Both the position numbers and the translations under genes were made by a program. The notes beneath the pieces were generated by a model. That model had not been told where the DNA came from, did not search any database, and saw only the letters and a program-made list of their open reading frames with translations. Positions 37,371 to 49,193 of a stretch of 64,000 nucleotides of DNA are shown here, in pieces; position 1 is the stretch's first letter; each line of letters opens with the position of its first letter. Source of the DNA: Zoogloea sp. (GTDB lineage Bacteria; Pseudomonadota; Gammaproteobacteria; Burkholderiales; Rhodocyclaceae); the NCBI RefSeq assembly GCF_023150065.1, contig NZ_JAKLLN010000002.1:310001-374000 (forward strand), in the 5' to 3' direction.

Positions 37371-40265
37371 ATGAATCCCGACGACGATATCTGCAGGGTG
37401 GCCCGGCGTACCTCGGTGCGCGGGGTGGTGATCGAGGCTGGCGATGCGCGGGACGTGCGGCGGCAGAAGATGGCGCGGATCATCCTCGACTCCATGTACC
37501 AGTTCCTGGGCCTGCTGGATCTGGACGGGACGGTGCTGGAGATCAACCAGGCGGCCCTCGACGGTGCCGGCCTGGGCCTGGAGGACGTGATCGGCAGGCC
37601 CTTCTGGGAGGCGCGCTGGTGGGAGGTGTCGGAAGAGGTGCGCCACCGGGTGCGGGAGATGATCGGCAAGGCCCGCACCGGCCAGTTCGTGCGCTGCGAT
37701 TTTGAAGTCTTCGGCGACCTCCAGGGCAGCCGCACCATCGTCATCGACTTCTCCCTGACGCCCATTCTCGACGACGAGGGCCAGGTCGCCTTCCTGTTGC
37801 CCGAGGGGCGCAACATCACCGAGAAGATCGCCGGCAACGCCGAGCTGTCGCGCAAGAACAGCGAACTGCAGGGGGCCCTCGAGCAGCTCAAGGAGCTCGA
37901 CGGCTACAAGACCCGTTTCTTTGCCAACGTGAGCCACGAGCTGCGCACCCCCCTGGCCTTGATCCTCGGGCCGGTGGATCAGCTCATCAAGGACAGCACG
38001 GCCCTGGGCGAGCGCGAGCGTTTCCGCCTGGCGGCCATCCAGCGCAATGCCCGCAGCCTGCTGCAGCAGGTGAACAACCTGCTGGATCTGGCCCGCATCG
38101 ATGCCGACCGGATGCCCATGGCCTACGTGCATGCCGACCTGGTGGCCCTGGTACGGGAGATCGCCGCGGGCTTCGAGGCCGCGGCCGAGGACCGGCACAT
38201 CAGCCTGGGCCTGCGCGGCGAGGACGAGCTCTACGCCGAGGTGGACCGGGCCAAGTTTGTGCGGGTGCTGGTCAATCTGATCTCCAACGCTTTCAAGTTC
38301 ACCCCGGCCGGGGGGCGCATCGCCTGCCAGATCGAGCGGGTGAAGGGAGGGCGTGTGCTGATTGGCGTGCAGGACACCGGCCCCGGTGTGCCCGACGCCA
38401 TGAAGCCCCACATCTTCGACCGCTTCACCCAGGGCAGTGACGACCCGGAGGCGGGGGGCAGCGGCCTCGGGCTGAACATCGTCAAGGAGTTCGTGGACCT
38501 GCACCGGGGCACCGTGGTGGTGGTGGATGCGCCGGGTGGCGGTGCGCTCTTCCAGGTGGAGCTGCCGGCCCGGGCGCCGGATGGGGCCTATGTGCGCAGC
38601 GGCGGGGGGCGGGATGCAGCAGCCCTGTCGGATCTGGCGGTCCCCATCGGGCCGGAGCTCCCCCACCCCGGCGAGGAGGCGTTTCATCCGGGCAAGCCGA
38701 AGGTGCTGGTGGCCGAGGACAACCCGGACCTGCGCCTGTTTCTGTATGACGTGCTGGCCGACGAGTACAACGTGATCCTGCGGGAGGACGGCGAGTCGGC
38801 CTTCCAGGCGGCCATCGCCGATCCGCCCGACCTCATCATCACCGACCTGATGATGCCGCGCTGGGGCGGCGAGCGCTTCGTCCGCTCCCTGGGAGACCAG
38901 CCGGACTTCCCCCGCGTGCCGGTGCTGGTGCTGTCGGCCCGGGCCGACGACGCCCTGCGTGAGAACCTGCTCGAACACCTGGTGCAGGATTACCTCACCA
39001 AGCCCTTCTCGGCCCAGGAGCTGCGGGCCCGGGCGCGCAACCTGGTGGCGGTGAAGCGCACCGTGGACATCCTGCAGCGGGAACTCAACTCCCAGGCCTC
39101 GGACATCCTCGAGCTCACCGCCGGCCTGGTGGCCAGCCGCAAGTCCCTGCAGCGCAGCTTCACCGCCCTGCAGGTGTCCGACCGGCGCTGGCAGGGCCTG
39201 TGCGAGAACACCGCGGTGGGGATCGCCCTGGCCGACCGGGACGGCAAGATCCTCTCCGCCAACCCGGCCCTGCAGCGCATGCTGGGCTACACGCGGGATG
39301 ACATCGTCGGCGTCTCCCTGGTGGAACTCACCGCGCCCTCCGAAAGGGGCATCACACAGCGCAATGTGCATGGCCTGTTCGACGGGGATTTCCCCAGTTA
39401 CACGGTGCAGAAGCGCTACGAGAAGCGGAACGGCGGTTTTCTGTGGGCCAGCGTGTGTGCCTCGCGCATCCCCGCCATGGCCGAGGACGGCCCCATGCTG
39501 GCGGTGATCGTCGAGGACATCACCCCACGCATGGAGGCCGAGCGCTCCCTGGCCGCCACCCGCGTCGAGCTGACCCGGGTGGCGCGCTTTACCGCCATGG
39601 GCGAGCTGGTGGCGTCCATCGCCCACGAGATCAACCAGCCCCTGGCGGCGGTGATCACCAACACCCAGGCGGCGCGGCGCTGGCTGTCCCACGACGAGCC
39701 CAACCTGGTCGAGGTGGCGGCCGCGCTGCAGCGGGTCAATCGCGACGCGAGCCTGGCCGGCGAGGTGATCTCGCGCATCCGGGGCTTTCTGCGGGCCGGC
39801 GAGATCCACCGGGTGGCGGTGGATCTGCCGCGCATCGTCGGTGAGGTGCTGCAGATGCTGCAGATGGTGCTGACCGAGGCGGGGGTGCAGGTGAGCGTGC
39901 ACATTCCCCAACCCCCGCCGCACCTGATCGCGGATGCGGTGCAGTTGCAGCAGGTGATCCTGAATCTCATCGTCAACGCCGTCGACGCCATGCGCGAGCA
40001 GCCCGGCCCGGAGCGCACCCTGCACATCGCCGTGGCGGCCGACCCGGTGGGGGGCACGGTGTTCTCGGTGCGGGACAGCGGGCCGGGGATTGCCGCGGAT
40101 GCGGGGGCGCGCATGTTCGAAGCCTTCTACTCCACCAAGCCGGATGGCCTGGGCATGGGGCTGGCCATCAGCCGCAGCATTGTCGAGAACCACGGTGGGC
40201 GCCTGTGGCTGGAGCGGGACGAGGGCCCCGGCGCATGTTTCAAGTTCACCATCCCCGATAGCTGA
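37371..40265 (+). CDS. tmoS: TmoS/TodS-type double sensor kinase for aromatic hydrocarbons
   Basis: A 964-residue soluble kinase with the rare TodS order: PAS1 (about 35-150), HK1 with His189 (NVSHELRTPLAL), receiver with Asp492 (IITDLMMPRWGG), PAS2 (about 605-720) and HK2 with His752 (IAHEINQPLAAV). Both HATPase domains keep DTGPGV/DSGPGI and GLGL/GMGLA glycine boxes. TodS is 978 residues with His190 and His757, close to these. An N-terminal bZIP, described for some homologues, is not obvious here. In the family, toluene binds PAS1 and triggers phosphorelay to the response regulator. It follows the transport gene by 91 bases. Confidence 0.93.
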   Translation: MNPDDDICRVARRTSVRGVVIEAGDARDVRRQKMARIILDSMYQFLGLLDLDGTVLEINQAALDGAGLGLEDVIGRPFWEARWWEVSEEVRHRVREMIGKARTGQFVRCDFEVFGDLQGSRTIVIDFSLTPILDDEGQVAFLLPEGRNITEKIAGNAELSRKNSELQGALEQLKELDGYKTRFFANVSHELRTPLALILGPVDQLIKDSTALGERERFRLAAIQRNARSLLQQVNNLLDLARIDADRMPMAYVHADLVALVREIAAGFEAAAEDRHISLGLRGEDELYAEVDRAKFVRVLVNLISNAFKFTPAGGRIACQIERVKGGRVLIGVQDTGPGVPDAMKPHIFDRFTQGSDDPEAGGSGLGLNIVKEFVDLHRGTVVVVDAPGGGALFQVELPARAPDGAYVRSGGGRDAAALSDLAVPIGPELPHPGEEAFHPGKPKVLVAEDNPDLRLFLYDVLADEYNVILREDGESAFQAAIADPPDLIITDLMMPRWGGERFVRSLGDQPDFPRVPVLVLSARADDALRENLLEHLVQDYLTKPFSAQELRARARNLVAVKRTVDILQRELNSQASDILELTAGLVASRKSLQRSFTALQVSDRRWQGLCENTAVGIALADRDGKILSANPALQRMLGYTRDDIVGVSLVELTAPSERGITQRNVHGLFDGDFPSYTVQKRYEKRNGGFLWASVCASRIPAMAEDGPMLAVIVEDITPRMEAERSLAATRVELTRVARFTAMGELVASIAHEINQPLAAVITNTQAARRWLSHDEPNLVEVAAALQRVNRDASLAGEVISRIRGFLRAGEIHRVAVDLPRIVGEVLQMLQMVLTEAGVQVSVHIPQPPPHLIADAVQLQQVILNLIVNAVDAMREQPGPERTLHIAVAADPVGGTVFSVRDSGPGIAADAGARMFEAFYSTKPDGLGMGLAISRSIVENHGGRLWLERDEGPGACFKFTIPDS

Positions 40266-40307
40266 AGCCCGGACCGCGGGCACACCTCGTCACGAAAGGA
40301 GAAACGT

Positions 40308-40349
40308 ATGGAAGGAATGCAGCAGCCAGGAGGTGCCCGTGGCGGATAG
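40308..40349 (+). CDS. Putative 13-codon upstream ORF overlapping the tmoT start
   Basis: ATG 40308 has a strong AAAGGAG 7 bases upstream and encodes MEGMQQPGGARGG before TAG at 40347-40349. It overlaps the GTG start of tmoT (40339) by 11 bases in another frame and contains the tmoT Shine-Dalgarno sequence. Ribosomes finishing this peptide would end next to the tmoT start, so it may couple or throttle tmoT translation. A frameshift or decayed start is the alternative. Confidence 0.45.
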   Translation: MEGMQQPGGARGG

Positions 40350-40965
40350 CCTGGAGAGGGTGTATGTGGTGGATGACGACCTCTCGGTGCGTGAGGCGCT
40401 CAGCAGCCTGATCCGCTCGGTGGGGCTGCAGGTGGAGACCTTCCCGTCGGCCGCGGCCTTTCTCGAGGCCCCGCGGGAGCCCCGGGTGGCCTGCCTGATC
40501 CTCGATGTGCGCATGCCCGGGCTCAGCGGGCTGGAGCTGCAGGCCCAGCTGGCCCAGTCGGGCGCCTCCCTTCCGATCATCTTCATTACCGGCCACGGGG
40601 ACATTCCCATGGCCGTGCGAGCCATCAAGAAAGGCGCGGTCGAGTTTCTGGCCAAGCCCTTTCGCGACGAGGACCTGCTGGCGGCCATCCATGGCGCCCT
40701 GGAGCAGGCGCGCAGCACCCTGCAGGCAGAGAGCGAGATCGGCGAGATCCGCCGCCGTCACGGGCTGCTCACCGGCCGCGAGAAGGAGGTGATCGCCTAC
40801 ATGGTGAAGGGGGCGCTCAACAAGCAGGCCGCCGCCGAACTCGGTGTCTCCGAGATGACGGTGAAGGTGCACCGCCACAACATCATGCACAAGATGGGGG
40901 TGAGCACCCTGCCGGATCTCGTCCGCATGGTCGAGCGCCTGCAGGCGGCGGGCGAGGGGGGCTGA
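40339..40965 (+). CDS. tmoT: TmoT/TodT-type response regulator
   Basis: A 208-residue FixJ-family regulator. The receiver starts RVYVVDDDLSVREAL, with phospho-acceptor Asp56 (LILDVRMPG) and TGHGDIPMAVRAIK. The LuxR-type HTH (LTGREKEVIAYMVKG, then QAAAELGVSEMTVKVHRHNIMHKMG) is at about 145-195. Alignment with TodT supports GTG 40339 as the start, with AGGAGG 5 bases upstream. It is the likely activator of the tmoA promoter. The gene lies 73 bases after tmoS and may be translated by coupling to the short upstream ORF. Confidence 0.92.
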   Translation: MADSLERVYVVDDDLSVREALSSLIRSVGLQVETFPSAAAFLEAPREPRVACLILDVRMPGLSGLELQAQLAQSGASLPIIFITGHGDIPMAVRAIKKGAVEFLAKPFRDEDLLAAIHGALEQARSTLQAESEIGEIRRRHGLLTGREKEVIAYMVKGALNKQAAAELGVSEMTVKVHRHNIMHKMGVSTLPDLVRMVERLQAAGEGG

Positions 40966-41026
40966 TCCACAGCTCAGGGGCCCGGGCCTACGTCGGATTG
41001 CGTATGGGGTGTGATCGGGTGTGGAT

Positions 41027-41053
41027 GTATGATCAATTTAATTTTTATCATAC
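41027..41053 (+). promoter_or_regulatory. NikR-like palindromic operator before a TonB-dependent receptor
   Basis: GTATGAT, 13 bases, ATCATAC: a perfect 7-bp inverted repeat in an AT-rich island ending 10 bases before the receptor ATG. E. coli NikR binds GTATGA-N16-TCATAC; here the hexamer cores are identical but the spacer is 15. A nickel-responsive operator is the leading reading. Confidence 0.5.
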
Positions 41054-41063
41054 GTGCACCAGA

Positions 41064-43172
41064 ATGAAACCCACCCATCAGACTCCCGTGCCCTTCAATA
41101 CCCCCGTTTGTCCGCGGGCGCTGGCCTTGGCCAGTGTGTTCGTGGCGGGCCAGGCGTTTGCCCAGGGGGCGGGCGGCGAGGTGCCAACCCTGGCCGACGT
41201 GGTGGTCACGGGCAATTACCAGAACGCAGTTGGCAGCACTGACGCAGCCAGTGAAGGCGTGGTGACCCGCAAGCTGCTGCAGGGCCGCCCGACCCTGCGC
41301 CCCGCCGAGGTGCTGGAGTTCGTGCCCGGCGTGATCGTGTCCCAGCACAGCGGCGACGGCAAGGCCAACCAGTACTACCTGCGCGGTTTCAACCTGGACC
41401 ACGGCACCGACTTTGCCACCCACCTGGACGGCATGCCGGTGAACATGCCCACCCATGCCCACGGCCAGGGCTACACCGATCTCAACTTCCTGATCCCCGA
41501 GCTGCTCCAGTCCATCCATTACCGCAAGGGCTTGTATGCGGCCGAGGACGGGGATTTCAGCTCCGCCGGCTCTGCCCGTCTGAATCTCGTCGACAGCCTG
41601 CCCAAGGGCCTGGCGTCGGTCACGATTGGCGAGCGGCAGTTCACCCGTGGCCTGGTGGCCAAGTCGGTGGATCTGAATGCCGGCACCTTGCTGTACGCGC
41701 TGGAAGGGGCCTACAACAACGGGCCCTGGCAGAACCCTGAGAACTACCGCCGCGTGAATGGCGTGCTGCGCTACAGCCTGGCCGAGGGCGGCACCCGGCA
41801 CAGCCTCACTGCGATGGCCTACACCTCCCACTGGCACAGCACCGACCAGGTGCCACAGCGGGCCATCGACGGTGGCCTGATCGGCCGCTACGGCACCCTC
41901 GACCCGTCGGACCAGGGCAAGACCAGCCGCTACAGCCTGTCGTGGCAGATGCTGCGGCAGATGGACGATGGCGAGTGGGCGGCCAATGCCTATTTCATCC
42001 GCTCGCGCCTCGCCCTGTTCTCCAACTTCACCTACTTCCTCGACAACCCGGTGGATGGGGACCAGTTCGAACAGGCCGAGTCGCGCAACGTGATGGGCGG
42101 CAGCCTCAGCCGCCTGTGGAAGGGCAGCCTCGGCGGGCTGGCGAGCAACACCACCCTTGGCGCCCAGTGGCGCCGGGACAGCCTGAGCCCGGTGGGGCTG
42201 TACACGGCGAGGGACGGGGTCCGCACAGGTGTCACCCAGCAGAGCCGGGTGCAGCAGAACAGCGTCGGCCTGTTCGCCCAGAACGAGACGCGCTGGCTGC
42301 CCTGGCTGCGCAGCGTGGCCGGCCTGCGTGCCGACCGGAGCAGCGTGGACGTGACCAGCAATATCGACGCCAACAGTGGGGAGCGTACCGCCTGGATCAA
42401 CAGCCCCAAGCTATCGCTGATCTTCGGGCCCTGGGAGAAGAGCGAGGTCTTCCTCAACTGGGGCTACGGCTTTCACAGTAATGACGCCCGCGGCATGACC
42501 GCAAGGGTGACGGCCAAGACAGGCGAGGCCATCGACCCGGCGATCCCGCTGGTGCGTACCAAGGGCCGCGAGATCGGCTTCCGCAGCGAATGGTTGCCGG
42601 GGCTGCAGAGTTCCGTGGCCCTGTGGCAGCTGGATATGGCCTCCGAGCTGGTCTTTGTGGGTGATGCGGGTGAGACCGAGGCCGCCGGCGCATCCCGGCG
42701 CCATGGGGTGGAGTTCAACAACCACTATGTGGCCGCGCCCTGGTTGATCCTGGATGCGGATCTGGCCCTCTCCCGGGCCCGTTTCCGGCAGCCCCAGGGC
42801 GACGCGCCGAATGCCGGCCGCCACGTGCCCGGCGCGGTGCAGAAAGTGCTGTCGGCCGGCGTCACGGTGACCGACCTGGGCCCCTGGTTCGGGCAGCTCC
42901 AGGTCCGCTACTTCGGGCCGCGCCCCCTCATCGAGGACAACAGCGTGCGCTCCAGGGCCAGCACCCTGACCTACGCCCGGGTCGGCTACCGGATCAACGC
43001 CGACACCCGGCTGTCCCTGGACGCCTTCAACCTGTTCAACCGCAAGGTGAGCGACATCGACTACAACTACACCTCACGCCTGCAAGGCGAAGCCGCGGAA
43101 GGCGTCAGTGGCATCCATTCCCACCCGGCCGAGCCCCGTACGGTGAGGGTGACGCTGAGCATGAACTTCTAA
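41064..43172 (+). CDS. TonB-dependent outer-membrane receptor (candidate nickel or metallophore uptake)
   Basis: A 702-residue receptor. The signal peptide ends about residue 33 (AFAQ), a TonB-box-like ADVVVTG follows, then the plug with RPAEVLEFVPGVIVSQHSG, YYLRGFNLDHGTDFA and an unusual His-rich PTHAHGQGY. The barrel ends in a canonical C-terminal MNF. It transports a scarce compound across the outer membrane using TonB energy. The NikR-like operator directly upstream makes nickel or a nickel complex the best guess. The ATG at 41064 was chosen for the signal peptide. No inner-membrane transporter for the substrate is adjacent. Confidence 0.88.
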   Translation: MKPTHQTPVPFNTPVCPRALALASVFVAGQAFAQGAGGEVPTLADVVVTGNYQNAVGSTDAASEGVVTRKLLQGRPTLRPAEVLEFVPGVIVSQHSGDGKANQYYLRGFNLDHGTDFATHLDGMPVNMPTHAHGQGYTDLNFLIPELLQSIHYRKGLYAAEDGDFSSAGSARLNLVDSLPKGLASVTIGERQFTRGLVAKSVDLNAGTLLYALEGAYNNGPWQNPENYRRVNGVLRYSLAEGGTRHSLTAMAYTSHWHSTDQVPQRAIDGGLIGRYGTLDPSDQGKTSRYSLSWQMLRQMDDGEWAANAYFIRSRLALFSNFTYFLDNPVDGDQFEQAESRNVMGGSLSRLWKGSLGGLASNTTLGAQWRRDSLSPVGLYTARDGVRTGVTQQSRVQQNSVGLFAQNETRWLPWLRSVAGLRADRSSVDVTSNIDANSGERTAWINSPKLSLIFGPWEKSEVFLNWGYGFHSNDARGMTARVTAKTGEAIDPAIPLVRTKGREIGFRSEWLPGLQSSVALWQLDMASELVFVGDAGETEAAGASRRHGVEFNNHYVAAPWLILDADLALSRARFRQPQGDAPNAGRHVPGAVQKVLSAGVTVTDLGPWFGQLQVRYFGPRPLIEDNSVRSRASTLTYARVGYRINADTRLSLDAFNLFNRKVSDIDYNYTSRLQGEAAEGVSGIHSHPAEPRTVRVTLSMNF

Positions 43173-43372
43173 GCGCTTTGCGGCATGTGCTCGGTAGCGT
43201 TGTGGACCGAATTCACTGGGCGCAGGGCGTGTTCGTTTCAGGCCTGGCCTGTTGGTTGTGCGACAACTCGCCACATTCCTCGCGGTGGCAGACTTCGTTA
43301 AGGTCGGCGCCTTTGGGCTGCCCTCCTGACGGATTCAAGAGGCAGCCCTCGACTTTGACATTTGGGGGTTCC

Positions 43373-45538
43373 ATGGCGCATGAAAGAACGGATTTGTCTG
43401 CAGTTCGCAGGGTGCTGGGGAGGACGGCTATTGCGACCTTGATTGGCAGCTGTTTTTCTAGCGCTTTCGCGCAGGAGGCAGCCCAGCTGGGCACGATTGA
43501 TGTCCGGGCTGCCCGTGAATACGACTACGTGGTGAAGTCGGTCAGCGCAGGGACTCGTACCGACACCCCGGTTGAGCACATTCCCCAGTCCATCGTGAGC
43601 GTGCCGCGGGCCATGATCGAGGATCAGGGTTCGAGAACGCTCTCCGATGTGCTGCGCAATGTCAGCAATGTGTCCCTTGTCGATGCACGCGACGCCAACA
43701 ACGTGGTGTTCAAGATCCGCGGCTTTCATTCCGCGACGGTTGTGGATGGCGTCGCCATGAAGGGGAACTTCACGAATCACGAAAGTCTGGTCAACGTGGA
43801 GCAGGTCGATGTGGTGAAGGGCCCGTCGGGCGCTCTCTTTGGCGGCCAGGGGGTGGGCGGCTACGAAACCACCGGGGGCATCGTCGCCATCACCACCGTC
43901 GAACCGTCGCAGGAGGTCGTGCGGAAGCTCGGCTTCAAGCTGGGTTCCTACGGCGAGAAGGGGACCAACTTCGATGTCAATCAGCCTTTGAGTCCGGTGC
44001 TGGCCTTCCGGATGACGGGAGAGTGGTCTGACAGCGACAGCGAGACTGAGCGTGTCTTCTTCAAGAAGCGCGCCCTGTTCCCGAGCCTGGCCTGGACCCC
44101 CAGTGCCGACACCAAGGTGGTGCTGAGGCTGCGCTACCTGGACAACACAACCCTCGATTACAGCGGTCTGCCGACAAACGGCACGCTCAACACCGCTACC
44201 TACACCCTGCCCAGGCGCACCAATATTGCCGCCGCCCATCTGCCGGACACGACCAACACCTCCAAGGGCGTCAATCTTCAGTGGCAGCAACGAGTCAATG
44301 AGATCTGGAGCTTCTCGCTGCTCACCGCCTACAACGAGGTGAAGCTGGATCAGCGGGGAACCTGGCTGGTGGACTCCACAAGCATGATGGGCTGTATGGA
44401 TTTCGGCAGCGCCACGCCTACCATCAACACCCTGTGCGGGGCTCGCATGTGGGCCCACCTGAAGACCAGCACCGTGTCTCCCAGCCTGACCGGCAAGCTG
44501 CAGTTTGGTGAGGCGAAGCACACCGTGAACCTGGGCTTCGACTACGAGAACACCCGCGACAACGAGTTCATGATCTATTCGAACGGGATTGGCGTGGTGT
44601 CCTTTGACAACGTGGATCTGACCAACCCGTTGTATCCCGCCTGGTCGGAGCCCGTTGCGCCGGCGACACCGGATCAGCGCAACCGCTATTTGTCGAAGGT
44701 GGCCTACATCCAGGATCAGATCGATGTGGGCCGCTGGCATTTCCTGGGCAGCCTGCGGCATTCGCAGATCAAGGTGAACGACGTCAATCCGTCCTGGGGC
44801 ATCAACAATGTCAGTGACAACGCCAAGATCACGCCGCGTGTGGGCGCTGTCTATGAGTTCACGCCCAAAGTATCCCTGTTTGCCGGCTACGGTGAAGGCA
44901 TGAAGGTGCCCGCTTTCTCGATTTTCTCTACGCCGCCCAAGCCCGAGGAGTCGACGCAGACCGAGGTGGGTATCCGCCTGAAAGACCTGGCGGGCGTCAC
45001 GGCCACCCTGGCCTGGTTCGATCTGACCCGTAAGAACGTGGCCATCGGCGATCCGGCCAATCCGGGGTTCTCCATCCAGGCGGGTAAGCAGCGCTCCAAG
45101 GGGGTCGATCTGGACCTCCGGTGGCAGGCCAGCCCGGCGTGGGCCTGGATTGCCACTTTCACGTCACAGACGGCAGAAATCACCGAGGACAGTAATGCCG
45201 CCCTGGTGGGCAAGCAGCTGTTCAACGTGCCCGAACAGTCGGCCCGCCTCGCGACGCGCTATGACTTCCGCTCGGGCGATCTCACGGGGCTCGGTCTGGG
45301 CCTGGGCGTGACCCACCATTCCAGGCTGCCGGGCAACTCAACCAATACCTTCTTCACTCCCGAAACCAGCGTTTGGGATGCACAGATCTCCTATGCCCTG
45401 TGGAAGGCGCGCCTTGGCCTGAATGTCCTCAATCTGACCGACAAGAAGTACTACGTCCCGTCTGCCTATTTCGTTGGCGGTCAGGTGACCCCAGCCCTGC
45501 CGAGGACGATCACGGCGACGCTCAATCTCGCATTTTGA
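43373..45538 (+). CDS. TonB-dependent siderophore-type receptor
   Basis: A 721-residue receptor in the FhuA/FpvA-like class. Features: signal peptide to about residue 33 (AFAQ), TonB-box-like LGTIDVRA, plug with IPQSIVSVPRAMIEDQG and TLSDVLRNVSNVSLVD, VKGPSGALFGGQGVGG, and a barrel ending LNLAF. The ATG at 43373 is preceded by a GGGGG run; the frame is open 195 bases further upstream but lacks a signal peptide there. The 200-base gap before it contains a GTTGT-GCG-ACAAC palindrome (43255-43267). Substrate unknown; iron-siderophore, copper or other chelate are all possible given the MbnP/MbnH cluster next door. Confidence 0.88.
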   Translation: MAHERTDLSAVRRVLGRTAIATLIGSCFSSAFAQEAAQLGTIDVRAAREYDYVVKSVSAGTRTDTPVEHIPQSIVSVPRAMIEDQGSRTLSDVLRNVSNVSLVDARDANNVVFKIRGFHSATVVDGVAMKGNFTNHESLVNVEQVDVVKGPSGALFGGQGVGGYETTGGIVAITTVEPSQEVVRKLGFKLGSYGEKGTNFDVNQPLSPVLAFRMTGEWSDSDSETERVFFKKRALFPSLAWTPSADTKVVLRLRYLDNTTLDYSGLPTNGTLNTATYTLPRRTNIAAAHLPDTTNTSKGVNLQWQQRVNEIWSFSLLTAYNEVKLDQRGTWLVDSTSMMGCMDFGSATPTINTLCGARMWAHLKTSTVSPSLTGKLQFGEAKHTVNLGFDYENTRDNEFMIYSNGIGVVSFDNVDLTNPLYPAWSEPVAPATPDQRNRYLSKVAYIQDQIDVGRWHFLGSLRHSQIKVNDVNPSWGINNVSDNAKITPRVGAVYEFTPKVSLFAGYGEGMKVPAFSIFSTPPKPEESTQTEVGIRLKDLAGVTATLAWFDLTRKNVAIGDPANPGFSIQAGKQRSKGVDLDLRWQASPAWAWIATFTSQTAEITEDSNAALVGKQLFNVPEQSARLATRYDFRSGDLTGLGLGLGVTHHSRLPGNSTNTFFTPETSVWDAQISYALWKARLGLNVLNLTDKKYYVPSAYFVGGQVTPALPRTITATLNLAF

Positions 45539-45571
45539 GTCGGGTCGGGGCACAGGCCGGCACACTGAACA

Positions 45572-45609
45572 CGCCTCCGGCACCGGGCGACCCCCCGGTG
45601 CCGGAGGCG
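45572..45609. terminator. Strong hairpin between convergent receptor and porin genes
   Basis: A perfect 16-bp GC-rich inverted repeat (45572-45587 with 45594-45609) with a 6-base loop lies 34 bases after the receptor stop, between convergent genes. There is no T-tract on either side, so it may stop RNA polymerase poorly or act as a 3' stabilising structure. Confidence 0.6.
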
Positions 45610-45652
45610 ATCCGGTCTTGCATGCCTGTCTTGGTTATGGATAGCGAAGTCC

Positions 45653-46841
45653 TTACAGCAGCCCTTTGGCAAAGGTGAACTGGTAGCGCAGCAAGTAGAC
45701 GTTGTTGTCTGTCGTGCCGTCCCGCTCCCGGTGCCATTCGGCGGTGATGCGGTGGCCGTCGAGGGGGCGCCATTTGACGACCGCGCCGAGGCTGGTGGGG
45801 TTCCTGTCGGCATCGGTGAGGCCGGTCTGGGTGGCGACAAGGCCGGCGTTGACGCCGGCCAGGTGGTGGCGGCCCACCAGGCGTTCGGCGCGGCCGATGA
45901 CTTCCCAGCCGGGGGCGAGCTGCCAGCCCACATCCACCCAGCCGCCGTTGAGCTTGCCGGTATAGGCGGGGGCGCCGTTGATGCTGTCGAGGCGGCCCTC
46001 CTCGCGCTTGTACCACCACTCGGCCCCTACCCACAGGGGGCTGTTGACGGGGGCCCAGCGGGCCGCCAGGGAGAGGAGCTGGGCGGTGCCGTCGAAGCAC
46101 ACCCGGTCGGTGGTGATGCGGGTGCAGCTGGGTACGCTGTGGGTATGGCCCACGTTGCCGGTGGTCACCAGCGCCCGGCCGTCGGCATTGACATTGGCGT
46201 AGCCGGCCTCCAGCTGCAGCGCTTCCTTCTTCCAGCCGGCCCGGGCGGTGAGCAGCTTGAAGCCGCCGGCATCGGCGCCGGGGAAGCTCTGGTTGCGCCA
46301 GGCGCCAAGGCCCAGCGACCAGCCGGCCGGGTGATTCCAGTCGCTGCGGACACCGTCGGCGCGCCAGTAATCGTTCACCGCGCCGCGCATGGCCAGGGGC
46401 GAGATGCCGAAGTCCCGGGCATGGGTGTGGATGGGGTTGAGCAGGCCCAGGGGCAACAGCTGGCGGCCGACCCGCAGGGTGGCCAGGTGGTCGTGGGCCG
46501 GCGCGATGCGCCCTTCGAGCCAGGCTTCCTCGGTGTGGTTGCTGCTGTCCGGGCCGCCGTGGTGCGCCACTTTCAGGAAGCCGCGCAAGGCGTCGCTGAA
46601 GCGGGCGCGCAGGGCGATCTCGGCGTAGTCGAGCCCGTCGCGACGTTCGTCGGCCCGGGGGCTGCCGGCTTCGAGCACGCCGGGCAGGCGTGGGGCAGGG
46701 TAGGGCTCATCCGCATGCAGGGACATCAGCCCGAAGCCGCCGGAGAGGCTCAGGCGGTCTTCTGCAGGGGCCGCCGTTTCGTGGGCGGCAGCGTGGCCCG
46801 CGAGGGCCAGGAGGAGAGAGGGCAGCAGCAGGGCGGCAGGC

Positions 46842-46861
<20 letters not shown>
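45653..46861 (-). CDS. Outer-membrane beta-barrel (porin-like) protein of the MbnP/MbnH cluster
   Basis: A 402-residue protein. The signal peptide ends around residue 27 (GHAAAH). It then shows alternating aromatic/polar strands with many Trp and Tyr, typical of a beta-barrel, for example VGAEWWYKREEG and HRITAEWHRERDG, ending in a strand YLLRYQFTF. It contains His-rich segments (HHGG, HTHARD, GHTHS) that could bind metal. ATG 46861 overlaps the mbnH stop by 20 bases, so expression is coupled. It probably lets a substrate or metal cross the outer membrane for the MbnP/MbnH system. No exact family recognised. Confidence 0.7.
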
Positions 46862-47987
<1,126 letters not shown>

Positions 47988-47994
47988 GGGGCGC

Positions 47995-49170
<1,176 letters not shown>

Positions 49171-49193
49171 CGTGGGATATCTTTCCGGTCGGC

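Noticed and set aside
35288-37891. Minus-strand open frame of 867 codons
   Set aside because: Antisense of tmoF, tbuX and the start of tmoS; crosses three real genes.
37320-40283. Minus-strand open frame of 987 codons
   Set aside because: Antisense of tmoS; His/Gly/Gln-rich shadow.
43173-43372. Cobalamin riboswitch ahead of the second TonB receptor
   Set aside because: No B12-box or expected stems could be found in the 200-base gap.
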